DNA from: Bacteroidota bacterium
Lineage (GTDB): Bacteria > Bacteroidota > Bacteroidia > Chitinophagales > LD1
NCBI GenBank assembly: GCA_018267435.1
Contig: JAFDYM010000534.1
Coordinates: 1 to 6,353 of the forward strand
DNA: 6,353 nucleotides
Direction: 5' to 3'
Part shown: positions 1-6,220 of the stretch, one piece after another
Layout: the number at the start of each line of letters is the position of its first letter
Numbering within the stretch: the stretch's first letter is position 1
The notes under the pieces: generated by a model
Database searches by the model: none
Seen by the model: only the letters and a program-made list of their open reading frames with translations
Told to the model about the DNA's origin: nothing
Made by a program: the position numbers and the translations under genes

Positions 1-1354
1 AGGTAGCTACGGGCAATACAGGTGCTTCGCTCTTCTTTACTTCTTCCTTGCGCTTCATGCTGTATTTGTTGTTCCATGCCGCATTGGTAAGGTCTATGGT
101 TTGCATTACGTTATCGGCTACCATTTCGTTTACGTTATACTGTATTTCATCAGCAGTACCGCCTATCATTTTACGTATTTCGTAGGCACCGTTCACTACT
201 CGGCGTTTTTCTATATAAGGTATGTTTGGTAGCATATCGCCTGCTTCTACAGCCGAGCATGGCACGGTGTACACCTTCATTTTACCTTGGGTAGAAGAAG
301 TATCGTAATAGGTATATACTGGTATAACACCCCAATCGCCTACATGTGTTTTACCTGTATAGTTATTTTTCTTCAGTTCCATATCTATGAGAAAACCATT
401 GCGGTTTGTTATCTCATCGTTGCTGGCTACAAGGTTACCAAGCGAGTATGCTACTATACCATCAGTCGACTCCCCGTTGGCATTTACATAGTTCATCATG
501 TCTATACGCATGGGTTCGTTAGGGTGTGTGCCCACTACTAGGTTTACACCAAGGTTATAGCACTTGCGCGCTAGGTCCATTTGGTAATAGGTAGGTATAT
601 CTTGCTTGTTTGCACCCCAGTCGAAGTACACTATGATAAAGTCGGGCTTATAGGCTTTTGCCATGCGCATATCTTTCTCTATCTGTTCTTCATCTATCTC
701 GTTTATAAAAAAGGTGCGCGATTGCTCGGGGCGTTTGTTCAGTGTGCCGTAGTTCAATATAGCTAGGCGGAAACCTTTGCGATTAATGATAAGCGGATAG
801 TTGCCCATGCGCTGCATATTATCGGCAAATACCCCTGTATACTGTATGTCGAATTCGTTCATTAAGTCGCGTGTGCGGTTGAACGATTCGCGGCTTACGC
901 TGGCCGAGTGTAGGTTGGCATTCATCAAAGCATTGATGCCGCTATACTTTAAGGCTAATGCAAACTCATCGGGCGCAGAATACATGTTTTTAATATCGCC
1001 GCCGAAAGAGGTTTTAAGGTTGGCAATGGTTATATCGCCAAGGCTAAGTATAGGCTGTATATACTTTAGCTCATCGCGAAAGTTGTACGTGCCGGTAGCC
1101 TCATCGTAGCAGTAGTTAATGTGTTTTTCGGTTTGGTATATGTTGCCGCCTATTATCAAGTGCAAAGTACGTAGCGAATCGCCTGTTGGGCCATTAACGT
1201 CCACATCCACTTTCTTTTTAAGCAAGCGCTGTTTGGCTTTCATCAGCGCATCGCCCTCGCCCTGTGCCACCGCAGTAGCTACGCATAGCATGGCCATGCA
1301 TAGCCATGTTAGCCTTGTCAATATCCTATGTTTAATACCTATATTTCTTTTCAT
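1..1354 (-). CDS. Partial CapA-like (PGA_cap / metallophosphatase-fold) exported protein with degenerate motifs
   Basis: The frame is open from ATG at 1354 to the window edge: 451 codons, C-terminus missing. Residues 1-30 look like a Sec signal peptide (basic start, hydrophobic core, AVA before Q31), so the product is probably periplasmic or surface-exposed. The rest follows the motif order of the CapA / poly-gamma-glutamate capsule family: IIGGN at 67-71 (usual GDxM), ANLK at 111-114 (usual NLE or NFE), NANLHS at 145-150 (usual NNH), YFDWG at 243-247 (usual HWG), GTHPNEP at 275-281 (usual GxHPH) and YSLGN at 303-307, which is intact. Several expected metal or active-site positions are therefore changed, and it may not be an active enzyme. 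A Lys/Glu-rich linker (about 433-444) suggests another domain beyond the edge. The start lies 3 bases past the stop of the upstream SDR gene, suggesting translational coupling. No capsule-synthesis partners are visible. The family call is fairly safe; the function is unknown. Confidence 0.72.
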   Translation of the reverse strand, partial: MKRNIGIKHRILTRLTWLCMAMLCVATAVAQGEGDALMKAKQRLLKKKVDVDVNGPTGDSLRTLHLIIGGNIYQTEKHINYCYDEATGTYNFRDELKYIQPILSLGDITIANLKTSFGGDIKNMYSAPDEFALALKYSGINALMNANLHSASVSRESFNRTRDLMNEFDIQYTGVFADNMQRMGNYPLIINRKGFRLAILNYGTLNKRPEQSRTFFINEIDEEQIEKDMRMAKAYKPDFIIVYFDWGANKQDIPTYYQMDLARKCYNLGVNLVVGTHPNEPMRIDMMNYVNANGESTDGIVAYSLGNLVASNDEITNRNGFLIDMELKKNNYTGKTHVGDWGVIPVYTYYDTSSTQGKMKVYTVPCSAVEAGDMLPNIPYIEKRRVVNGAYEIRKMIGGTADEIQYNVNEMVADNVMQTIDLTNAAWNNKYSMKRKEEVKKSEAPVLPVAT

Positions 1355-1356
1355 TC

Positions 1357-2022
1357 CTATTTTCCTGCTAGTTCGAATATCTCGGCGTTCTCTACTGTCC
1401 TGTTTCCTTTATCTGTGCCAGTACCCAGCTTTATCATTTGCTCGGCCAGCATATCTACGGGTGTACCGCGATAGGCTTTCAATGGGCCTGCAAATAAAAA
1501 CGAAAGTTTTTCAGCCACAAACCTGCCTATCTCTTCGCCTGTGCGCTGCTCCTTTCTATCGCCTAGCAATATCGAAGGGCGGAAGATGATAACGGCCTCG
1601 TAGCGTAATGCTTTTATCGCTTCTTCCAGTTCGCCCTTTGTTCTGCTGTAGAATATGCCCGATTTAGCATCTGCACCCATCGATGATACCAAGATGAACC
1701 TTCTTGCCCCATTCCATAAAGCCAATTCGGCTATTTGCAAAGGGTAGTCGTAGTCCACTTTTTTGAATGCTTCTTGGCTGCCTGCTTTGCCTATGGTAGT
1801 GCCTATGGCGCAGTACACATCATCGGCCTTTAGCTGTGCTTTGTATAGCTCCAAGTTGCTAAAATCTACCACTAAGTTTTCCAACTTAGGGTGCTGCATG
1901 GCCAGCGGCTTGCGCACTACGGCTATCACCTTACTGTAAGTAGGGTTGTTCAGCAGTTGCTGCAACACTTGCTCGCCTGTAAGGCCCGTGGCGCCAATTA
2001 TGAGTGCGGTTCTTGTATTCAT
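1357..2022 (-). CDS. NAD(P)-binding Rossmann-fold protein, TIP30/HTATIP2-like atypical SDR
   Basis: A 221-residue cytoplasmic protein of the NAD(P)H-binding atypical short-chain dehydrogenase type. The nucleotide-binding loop is GATGLTG at residues 10-16, right after the first beta strand. R37 in AVVRK follows the second strand and would suit the 2'-phosphate of NADP. CAIGTT at 71-76 and ILVSSMGA at 110-117 match later strands of the fold. Y125-x3-K129 (YSRTK) is the SDR catalytic Tyr/Lys pair. FRPSILLG at 147-154 is typical of this subgroup. The substrate is unknown. The ATG at 2022 was chosen because the Rossmann strand begins directly after it; an upstream in-frame ATG at 2079 would add 19 residues with no family counterpart. 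There is no Shine-Dalgarno site, only an AT-rich leader. The gene probably forms an operon with the CapA-like gene that follows, and nothing shows a shared function. Family call strong, precise role unknown. Confidence 0.85.
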   Translation of the reverse strand: MNTRTALIIGATGLTGEQVLQQLLNNPTYSKVIAVVRKPLAMQHPKLENLVVDFSNLELYKAQLKADDVYCAIGTTIGKAGSQEAFKKVDYDYPLQIAELALWNGARRFILVSSMGADAKSGIFYSRTKGELEEAIKALRYEAVIIFRPSILLGDRKEQRTGEEIGRFVAEKLSFLFAGPLKAYRGTPVDMLAEQMIKLGTGTDKGNRTVENAEIFELAGK

Positions 2023-2106
2023 ATTATTATTCAAATTTAAGTAAATAATAAAGCCACACTTTCCACACATCAACAACAATAGTTAAAAGTGCATAGCAGT
2101 GCTTAA

Positions 2107-2127
2107 CATTGTTTTTTACAAACAATG
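2107..2127. other. Small AT-rich hairpin between two leftward genes
   Basis: A perfect 8-bp inverted repeat (CATTGTTT at 2107-2114, AAACAATG at 2120-2127) with a 5-nt loop. It lies in the 222-bp gap between the NTF2-like gene and the SDR gene. On the leftward transcript no uridine run follows it, so it is not a convincing intrinsic terminator. It could be a weak terminator, an operator or chance in AT-rich DNA. I see nothing else clear in the gap. Confidence 0.3.
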
Positions 2128-2244
2128 CAATAATGATAGTTTAACGATTAATTTATGTGTTCTTTTTTACAGGTAAAGGCTTAGTCAAGCAGTGTGTTTG
2201 CTAAAATGAAAGAGATTTTAAAGACTTTTCATCCAAATTTTGCC

Positions 2245-2628
2245 CTAAGCTTGCATTGCTTTCATCCATTCCACCCTGTCAAAGTACACCTCATTGCGGC
2301 TTATTTTCCCCTCTGTTAGCTCAACTATATCTAGCCCATATTCTGTTATGCTTTTATCGCCCACCGGTATAGTGGCCTTCCACTTCATTGTGAAGCCTTT
2401 TGCGGTATCCATTACCTCTACAGCTTCCCACTTCAAGGTGGGGTTATACTTCAGCAGTTTGCTAAAGTATGCTCGCAGTTGTTCATGGCCTTTCAAGCCC
2501 TGTTTCATGGCAGGGTCAAGGTAAAAGGCATCATTGGTATAAAATTTCAAAAGCTGTTCTGGTTGGTTGCCTGTCCAAGCAGCCAACCATGAATCGCAAA
2601 ATTGTTTTGTATTGAAAGATGTAGTCAT
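2245..2628 (-). CDS. SnoaL-like / NTF2-like (nuclear transport factor 2 family) small protein
   Basis: A 127-residue protein with the size and pattern of the NTF2/SnoaL/ketosteroid-isomerase cone fold. An N-terminal helix (SWLAAWTGNQPEQLLKFY, about 13-30) leads into a strand with DAFYLDPA (33-40). A GHEQLRAYFSKLL helix (47-59) follows, then long strands that end the domain (LKWEAVEVM, GFTMKWKATIPVG, ITEYGLDIVEL, and KISRNEVYFDRVEW near the C-terminus). This is the usual layout of bacterial nuclear transport factor 2 family proteins, which bind small hydrophobic ligands or act as isomerases, cyclases or hydrolases. I cannot assign a ligand. There is no signal peptide, so it is probably cytoplasmic. 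The ATG at 2628 fits the family start, and no purine-rich Shine-Dalgarno precedes it. It stands 222 bp from the next leftward gene and diverges from the T9SS genes, so it is probably monocistronic. Confidence 0.8.
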   Translation of the reverse strand: MTTSFNTKQFCDSWLAAWTGNQPEQLLKFYTNDAFYLDPAMKQGLKGHEQLRAYFSKLLKYNPTLKWEAVEVMDTAKGFTMKWKATIPVGDKSITEYGLDIVELTEGKISRNEVYFDRVEWMKAMQA

Positions 2629-2655
2629 GGTTCGTAGCGTGTTTTTCTATAGTTT

Positions 2656-2663
2656 CAAAGCTA
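2656..2663 (-). promoter_or_regulatory. Candidate Bacteroidota -7 box for the NTF2-like gene
   Basis: Read leftward the sequence is TAGCTTTG, an exact match to the TAnnTTTG -7 element known from Bacteroides and Flavobacterium. It ends 27 bases before the ATG at 2628, leaving room for a leader of about 20 nt. No TTG -33 element lies at the usual spacing (the nearest is about 32 nt upstream), so support rests on the box and its position alone. Confidence 0.4.
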
Positions 2664-2754
2664 GTAAATAGGGTAGAATTTCTCGGCGTATATACCAAGA
2701 AGATAAGGATGTTTACCTTGTATAAGGCAGTTTAGCATTCATAACACAAATAAA

Positions 2755-2784
2755 AATCCGTTTTAATTCGTGTCATCCGTGTTC
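2755..2784. repeat. Three 10-bp degenerate tandem units (CACGAATT/ACGGATT type)
   Basis: Read on the minus strand there are three consecutive 10-mers: GAACACGGAT, GACACGAATT and AAAACGGATT. They share an ACGGAT or ACGAAT core at a fixed 10-base period. The array lies in the gap between the NTF2-like gene and the porP-like gene. From memory, similar CACGAATT/CACGGATT runs occur as dispersed intergenic elements in many Bacteroidota genomes, but I could not check copy number here. No coding role is visible. Confidence 0.5.
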
Positions 2785-2803
2785 TATAGTGGCTAATTTA
2801 TTC

Positions 2804-2851
2804 ACCTTTCACGTTTAACTTTTCACCCTTTTTACTTTTCGCATCTTTCGT
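2804..2851. repeat. Four related 9-mers in the pyrimidine-rich porP leader
   Basis: Four similar 9-mers lie on the plus strand: ACCTTTCAC (2804-2812), ACTTTTCAC (2818-2826), ACTTTTCGC (2834-2842) and ATCTTTCGT (2843-2851). They start 14, 16 and 9 bases apart. The whole stretch from about 2801 to 2870 has only four G and ends at the porP ATG. TACTTTTC at 2833-2840 is one base off a -7 box but has no -33 partner. This could be operator-like repeats, a low-complexity leader or chance. Confidence 0.35.
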
Positions 2852-2871
2852 TTATCTTCATCATCCCGTTT

Positions 2872-3846
2872 ATGAAGGTAAAGGTTTACTTCTTATTGTT
2901 TTTCAGTATGCTATACGCAGGGCTGCGCGCGCAAACCGAGCCGCAGTACACGCAGTATATGTATAACCGCTACCTTATAAACCCTGCCTATGCAGGTAGC
3001 GAAGATGCGATAGAAGTAGCCCTACTACACCGCAGCCAATACGTGGCACTTGCCAACAGGTTTATAGCTACCCAGGGTTTTAACTTCAACATGCCGATAT
3101 ACGCTGCTAGTAGCGGTATAGGCCTTACAGTGGTTAACGACCTAATAGGTTACCAACGCAGCACTTACATAGCGCTTAACTACGACTACCGTAAAAAGTT
3201 TAAGTGGGGCAACATGGGTATAGGTATAGGCGCAGGTATAATACAAACTGGCCTAGCAGGCGATAAACTACGTGCACCAGAGGGCGACTATAACGGTGGC
3301 ATAAACCACAATGATGATTACCTGCCTAATAGCTTGCAACAAGGTATAGCACCCGATTTATCATTCGGTATTTATTTTAACAACGAGCGCTATTACGCCA
3401 GTGCCGCCATGAATCATATAGCCTTTTCATCGGCTAAAATAAACGGCACCAATGCAGGCTTGAAATTGAACTATGCGCGCACGCTTATGTTTAGTGGTGG
3501 TTACGACTTTTCTATTGGTAAAAAGCTACGCTTAATGCCTAGTGCATTTATAAAAACCGACTTGAAGAAAGTGCAGGTAGATGTGGCTGCCACCTTCACC
3601 ATTATCAACAATATCATCGCCGGCGTTTCGTTTAGAGGATATACTAAGAAGGCGGTAGATGCGTTAGGATTGGTTTTAGGAGTTAGGTATAAAGGATTTC
3701 AATTAGTATATTCGTATGATGCGAACGTTTCGTACCTCACTTCGTTTAACACTGGCAGCCACGAAATTAGCTTACGCTATCGGCATCCATTAGGCAAAAG
3801 AGAAAGCAAGGGTTACTTTTACCATAATCCAAGATTTAACTTATAG
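2872..3846 (+). CDS. porP: PorP/SprF-like T9SS outer-membrane protein
   Basis: A 324-residue protein of the PorP/SprF family, outer-membrane components linked to type IX secretion and gliding. Residues 1-20 form a signal peptide (MKVK start, hydrophobic LLFFSMLYAG, cleavage after GLRA before Q21). The family hallmark follows at once: PQYTQYMYNRYLINPAYAGS (24-43), equivalent to the usual DPQFSQYMFNPLYLNPAYAG, then LHRSQYVAL (52-60). The remainder is alternating amphipathic strands rich in Gly, Tyr and Asn, as expected of a beta-barrel, ending SLRYRHPLGK and a short Phe/Tyr-rich tail. The length is normal for the family. The ATG at 2872 gives the signal peptide directly; no Shine-Dalgarno is present. 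It stands 149 bp upstream of gldK in the same direction, the position of porP in Porphyromonas porPKLMN. Bacteroidota carry many PorP/SprF paralogues, so PorP orthology rests on that synteny. The barrel is inferred. Confidence 0.85.
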   Translation: MKVKVYFLLFFSMLYAGLRAQTEPQYTQYMYNRYLINPAYAGSEDAIEVALLHRSQYVALANRFIATQGFNFNMPIYAASSGIGLTVVNDLIGYQRSTYIALNYDYRKKFKWGNMGIGIGAGIIQTGLAGDKLRAPEGDYNGGINHNDDYLPNSLQQGIAPDLSFGIYFNNERYYASAAMNHIAFSSAKINGTNAGLKLNYARTLMFSGGYDFSIGKKLRLMPSAFIKTDLKKVQVDVAATFTIINNIIAGVSFRGYTKKAVDALGLVLGVRYKGFQLVYSYDANVSYLTSFNTGSHEISLRYRHPLGKRESKGYFYHNPRFNL

Positions 3847-3923
3847 CGAGGTGAAAAATCGAAACAATGAGGGTGAGAAAATCGTATTTAACAGTTTATT
3901 GAGCGAATTTTTTTCTATTTTTT

Positions 3924-3951
3924 TTGCAAAATCAAAAGTTCATTATATTTA
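3924..3951 (+). promoter_or_regulatory. Candidate promoter for gldKLM
   Basis: TTG at 3924-3926 and TATATTTA at 3944-3951 are separated by 17 bases. This resembles the Bacteroidota -33 TTG / -7 TAnnTTTG promoter, with one mismatch in the -7 box (final A for G) and spacing at the short end. A start near 3958 would give a leader of about 38 nt before the gldK ATG. If real, gldKLM can be transcribed separately from porP. Confidence 0.4.
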
Positions 3952-3995
3952 CGCTTCTTATTAATAAAACGGGGAAAACTATCAAAACCAACAAC

Positions 3996-5276
3996 ATGAA
4001 AAAACTCCAAGGCCTTATCACTACTGCAGCCGTAGCCCTATTACTGGTAACGGCAGGCTGCAAAGGCGGTTACAACGGGCAGCTGCTTGGCGAGCAAGAC
4101 AGGCCAAGCTGGAACCCAATCACTCCTTACGGAATGGTATTCGTTCCATCTGGTGTTCTACACATTGGTCCTAGCGATCAAGACGTGAATGCTAGCTACC
4201 AAGCACGTGCTAAACAAGTGTCTATTGTAGGCTTTTACATGGATGATACTGAAATTACAAATAACGAGTACCGTCAGTTCATTAACTGGGTGCGCGACTC
4301 GGTTGCACATAAAACCCTAGGCCATACCCAAGGCGGTGGCGAAGAAGGTGGCGAAGGCGCTATCGACTGGAACCAAAAAATTGAATGGGGCGGCGGCCAA
4401 AAAGGTGGCGAAGAAGGTGACGCTAGCTTAGATGAAATGTACCTACCTGAAGACGAAAGGATTTGGGGCAAGAAAGAATTTGACTTGCGCAAATTGAAGT
4501 ACGACTACGAGTGGTTCGACTACAAAGCTGCTGCTGCTACCAAAAACCGTGGCAAGAGCCGTACAAGCTTCATACACAAAGAATCAGTTGACGTATATCC
4601 TGATACTTTGGTTTGGGTACGCGACTTCTCATACTCATACAACGAGCCAATGACTCGTAACTACTTCCACCACCCAGCGTTCGATGATTACCCTGCTGTA
4701 GGTGTAACATGGCACCAAGCTAACGCATTCGCGTTCTGGCGTACCAGGTTGTGGGAAGACTACAAAACTCCACGTGGCGAGCCTTTGATGGATATCTTCC
4801 GTTTACCTACCGAGCACGAATGGGAATACGCTGCTCGTGGTGGCAAAAAATTGGCTCCTTACCCTTGGGGTGGTCCTTATGTACGCAACAGCAAAGGCTG
4901 TATACTAGCTAACTTTAAGCCTGGCCGTGGTAACTATCCTGAAGATGGTGGTTTCTACACTGTACGTGCCGATGCTTACTGGCCTAACGATTACGGTTTA
5001 TACTGTATGTCGGGCAACGTAGCTGAGTGGACTTCATCAGCGTTCTACGAAAACTCATACTCTTTCATACATGACTTGAACCCGGACATACGTTACGATG
5101 CGCAAGAAAGCGAACCAGAAGCTATGAAGCGCAAGGTAATCCGTGGTGGTTCATGGAAAGACATAGGCTACTATATTGAAACTGGCAGCCGCCACTGGGA
5201 ATACGGCGACTCGGCTAAATCATACGTAGGCTTCCGTTGCATCACTACCTTCCTAGGTAGGGATATTACAGACTAA
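3996..5276 (+). CDS. gldK: GldK/PorK, T9SS ring lipoprotein
   Basis: A 426-residue lipoprotein. Residues 1-22 are a type II signal peptide (MKKLQ, hydrophobic AAVALLLV, then TAGC with C22 as the lipidated residue), which fixes the ATG at 3996. The body has the formylglycine-generating-enzyme (FGE-sulfatase) fold: GMVFVPSG (46-53), FYMDDTEITNNEYRQF (80-95), PAVGVTWHQANAFAFWR (233-249), RLPTEHEWEYAARGG (269-283), YPWGG (289-293), GLYCMSGNVAEW (334-345), VIRGGSW (381-387) and SYVGFRC (409-415). The Cys pair of true FGE enzymes is not seen, in keeping with GldK's structural role: with GldN it forms the periplasmic ring under the outer membrane. The gldL and gldM genes downstream point to GldK over its paralogue GldJ. 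A Gly/Glu-rich segment (113-142) interrupts the domain before DEMYLPEDERIW. Arg is mostly CGT, unlike the left-hand genes, suggesting strong expression. Confidence 0.95.
   Translation: MKKLQGLITTAAVALLLVTAGCKGGYNGQLLGEQDRPSWNPITPYGMVFVPSGVLHIGPSDQDVNASYQARAKQVSIVGFYMDDTEITNNEYRQFINWVRDSVAHKTLGHTQGGGEEGGEGAIDWNQKIEWGGGQKGGEEGDASLDEMYLPEDERIWGKKEFDLRKLKYDYEWFDYKAAAATKNRGKSRTSFIHKESVDVYPDTLVWVRDFSYSYNEPMTRNYFHHPAFDDYPAVGVTWHQANAFAFWRTRLWEDYKTPRGEPLMDIFRLPTEHEWEYAARGGKKLAPYPWGGPYVRNSKGCILANFKPGRGNYPEDGGFYTVRADAYWPNDYGLYCMSGNVAEWTSSAFYENSYSFIHDLNPDIRYDAQESEPEAMKRKVIRGGSWKDIGYYIETGSRHWEYGDSAKSYVGFRCITTFLGRDITD
4335..4419 (+). repeat. 16-bp direct repeat flanking the Gly/Glu insert in gldK
   Basis: GGTGGCGAAGAAGGTG occurs exactly at 4335-4350 and again at 4404-4419, 69 bases (23 codons) apart and in the same frame. 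Each copy encodes GGEEG (residues 114-118 and 137-141). Recombination between copies would delete exactly 23 codons without a frameshift. Confidence 0.8.
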
Positions 5277-5364
5277 TACTTACTTAAGTAGTTGACAGAA
5301 TTTTATTGTATTTATTCATTGATTAAGTTTTTTAACCTAAAGACTCAATATTCTCTTTATTTAA

Positions 5365-5385
5365 CCCTAAAAACTAAAAACTAAA
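5365..5385 (+). promoter_or_regulatory. A-rich translation leader of gldL with 7-nt tandem repeat
   Basis: CTAAAAA is repeated in tandem (5367-5373, 5374-5380) and followed by CTAAAAT, which runs into the ATG at 5386. No Shine-Dalgarno is present. The 16-mer at 5365-5380 differs by one base from the one before gldM. A-rich leaders of this kind favour initiation in Bacteroidota, so it is probably a ribosome-loading element. Confidence 0.5.
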
Positions 5386-6183
5386 ATGGCTCAAGGAAAA
5401 TCGTTTTTTGAATCAAAGTCAGGCAAAACCTATTTGAATTATGCATATAGCGGCGGTGCTGCCGTGGTAATTCTAGGTGCACTTTTCAAAATTATGCACT
5501 GGCCAGGTGCTAACTATATGCTTATTGCAGGTATGGGTACCGAAGTTGCTATCTTCTTGATATCAGCTTTCGAACCTCAGCACGATACACCACTTGAATA
5601 CCAGTGGGAAAAAGTATATCCTGAATTACAAGGTGAAGCTCCAGCTGCTAAAACTTCAGGCAAGCCACTTACTCAACAATTGGATAAAATGCTTAGCGAT
5701 GCTAAAGTTGGTCCTGAATTGATCAACAGCTTGGGTAAAGGCTTTACTACACTAGGCGAAAGCGTAGGTAAGTTGAACGACCTTACCGAAGCTTCTGTAG
5801 CCGCTAACGATTTCAGCAAGAGTGCTAAGAACGCTGCTGGTCAAATAACTACTTTTGCCCAAGCTGCTGCAACCGCTACTACAGCTGTAGGCCAAATAGG
5901 CGAAGGTGCTACACACACTAAAGTGTACCACGAGCAAGTTCAGAACATGGTGAAAAACCTAAGTTCATTGAACGCTATATACGAACTAGAACTACAAGAT
6001 AGCAACAACCACTTAAAGGCTATGAACAAGTTCTTCGGTAACCTTAACAACGCGGCTCAGGCACTTTCTGAAACTGCTACCGATGCTACTAAGTACAAAG
6101 ACAATCTAGTAACATTGAACAAAAACTTGACTTCATTGAACCAAGTTTACGGTAACATGCTATCAGCTATGAAAGCTGTTTAG
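5386..6183 (+). CDS. gldL: GldL/PorL, inner-membrane T9SS motor subunit
   Basis: A 265-residue inner-membrane protein. The start MAQGKSFFESKSGKTYLNYAYSGG is typical of GldL. Two membrane segments follow: about 22-38 (GGAAVVILGALFKIMHW) and about 43-62 (NYMLIAGMGTEVAIFLISAF). They carry buried charged residues K35, H38 and E53. In the known GldL-GldM motor, charged residues in these helices couple proton flow to rotation of the complex. The cytoplasmic remainder (about 65-265) is mostly predicted helical or coiled-coil, with an Ala/Thr-rich stretch at 149-170 and an internal repeat (181-199 and 237-255). The length fits the family. The ATG at 5386 follows an A-rich leader and begins the conserved N-terminus. 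gldK lies 109 bp upstream and gldM 61 bp downstream, so an operon is likely. Alanine is mostly GCT, in line with high expression. Confidence 0.95.
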   Translation: MAQGKSFFESKSGKTYLNYAYSGGAAVVILGALFKIMHWPGANYMLIAGMGTEVAIFLISAFEPQHDTPLEYQWEKVYPELQGEAPAAKTSGKPLTQQLDKMLSDAKVGPELINSLGKGFTTLGESVGKLNDLTEASVAANDFSKSAKNAAGQITTFAQAAATATTAVGQIGEGATHTKVYHEQVQNMVKNLSSLNAIYELELQDSNNHLKAMNKFFGNLNNAAQALSETATDATKYKDNLVTLNKNLTSLNQVYGNMLSAMKAV

Positions 6184-6220
6184 TATTAAGCAGAAGTTGA
6201 ACTAGTATTTTTATTGGAAA

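Noticed and set aside
287..1589. Plus-strand open frames across the left end
   Set aside because: They lie opposite the CapA-like and SDR genes, have no family resemblance and show Cys/Tyr/Ser-rich compositions typical of antisense shadows.
2032..2039. TAAATTTG (minus strand), a perfect -7 box match upstream of the SDR gene
   Set aside because: Only 9 bases separate it from the ATG, leaving almost no leader, and no TTG lies at -33 spacing.
2023..2079. Upstream ATG extension of the SDR gene
   Set aside because: The added 19 residues are AT-rich, end in Asn runs and precede the usual Rossmann start. Family members begin just before the first beta strand.
3875..3925. Possible intrinsic terminator after porP (AAAATCG ... 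CGAATTTT followed by T runs)
   Set aside because: The stem is short, bulged and AT-rich with a long loop. The T tract alone is not evidence.
3924..3995. In-frame TTG start that would add 24 residues to GldK
   Set aside because: The extension puts a polar stretch before the lipoprotein signal, and its TTG fits better as a -33 promoter element. The ATG at 3996 gives a standard type II signal peptide.
4274..4492. Minus-strand open frame inside gldK, rich in Pro and Ser
   Set aside because: It is the antisense of the Gly/Glu repeat segment; its composition is explained by the gldK codons.
5281..5290. 10-bp palindrome TACTTAAGTA just after gldK
   Set aside because: Too short, with no loop or T tract; expected by chance in AT-rich DNA.
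5324..5331. TAAGTTTT as a -7 box for a separate gldL promoter
   Set aside because: One mismatch, and the nearest TTG elements are 15 and 29 bases away, outside or at the edge of usual spacing.
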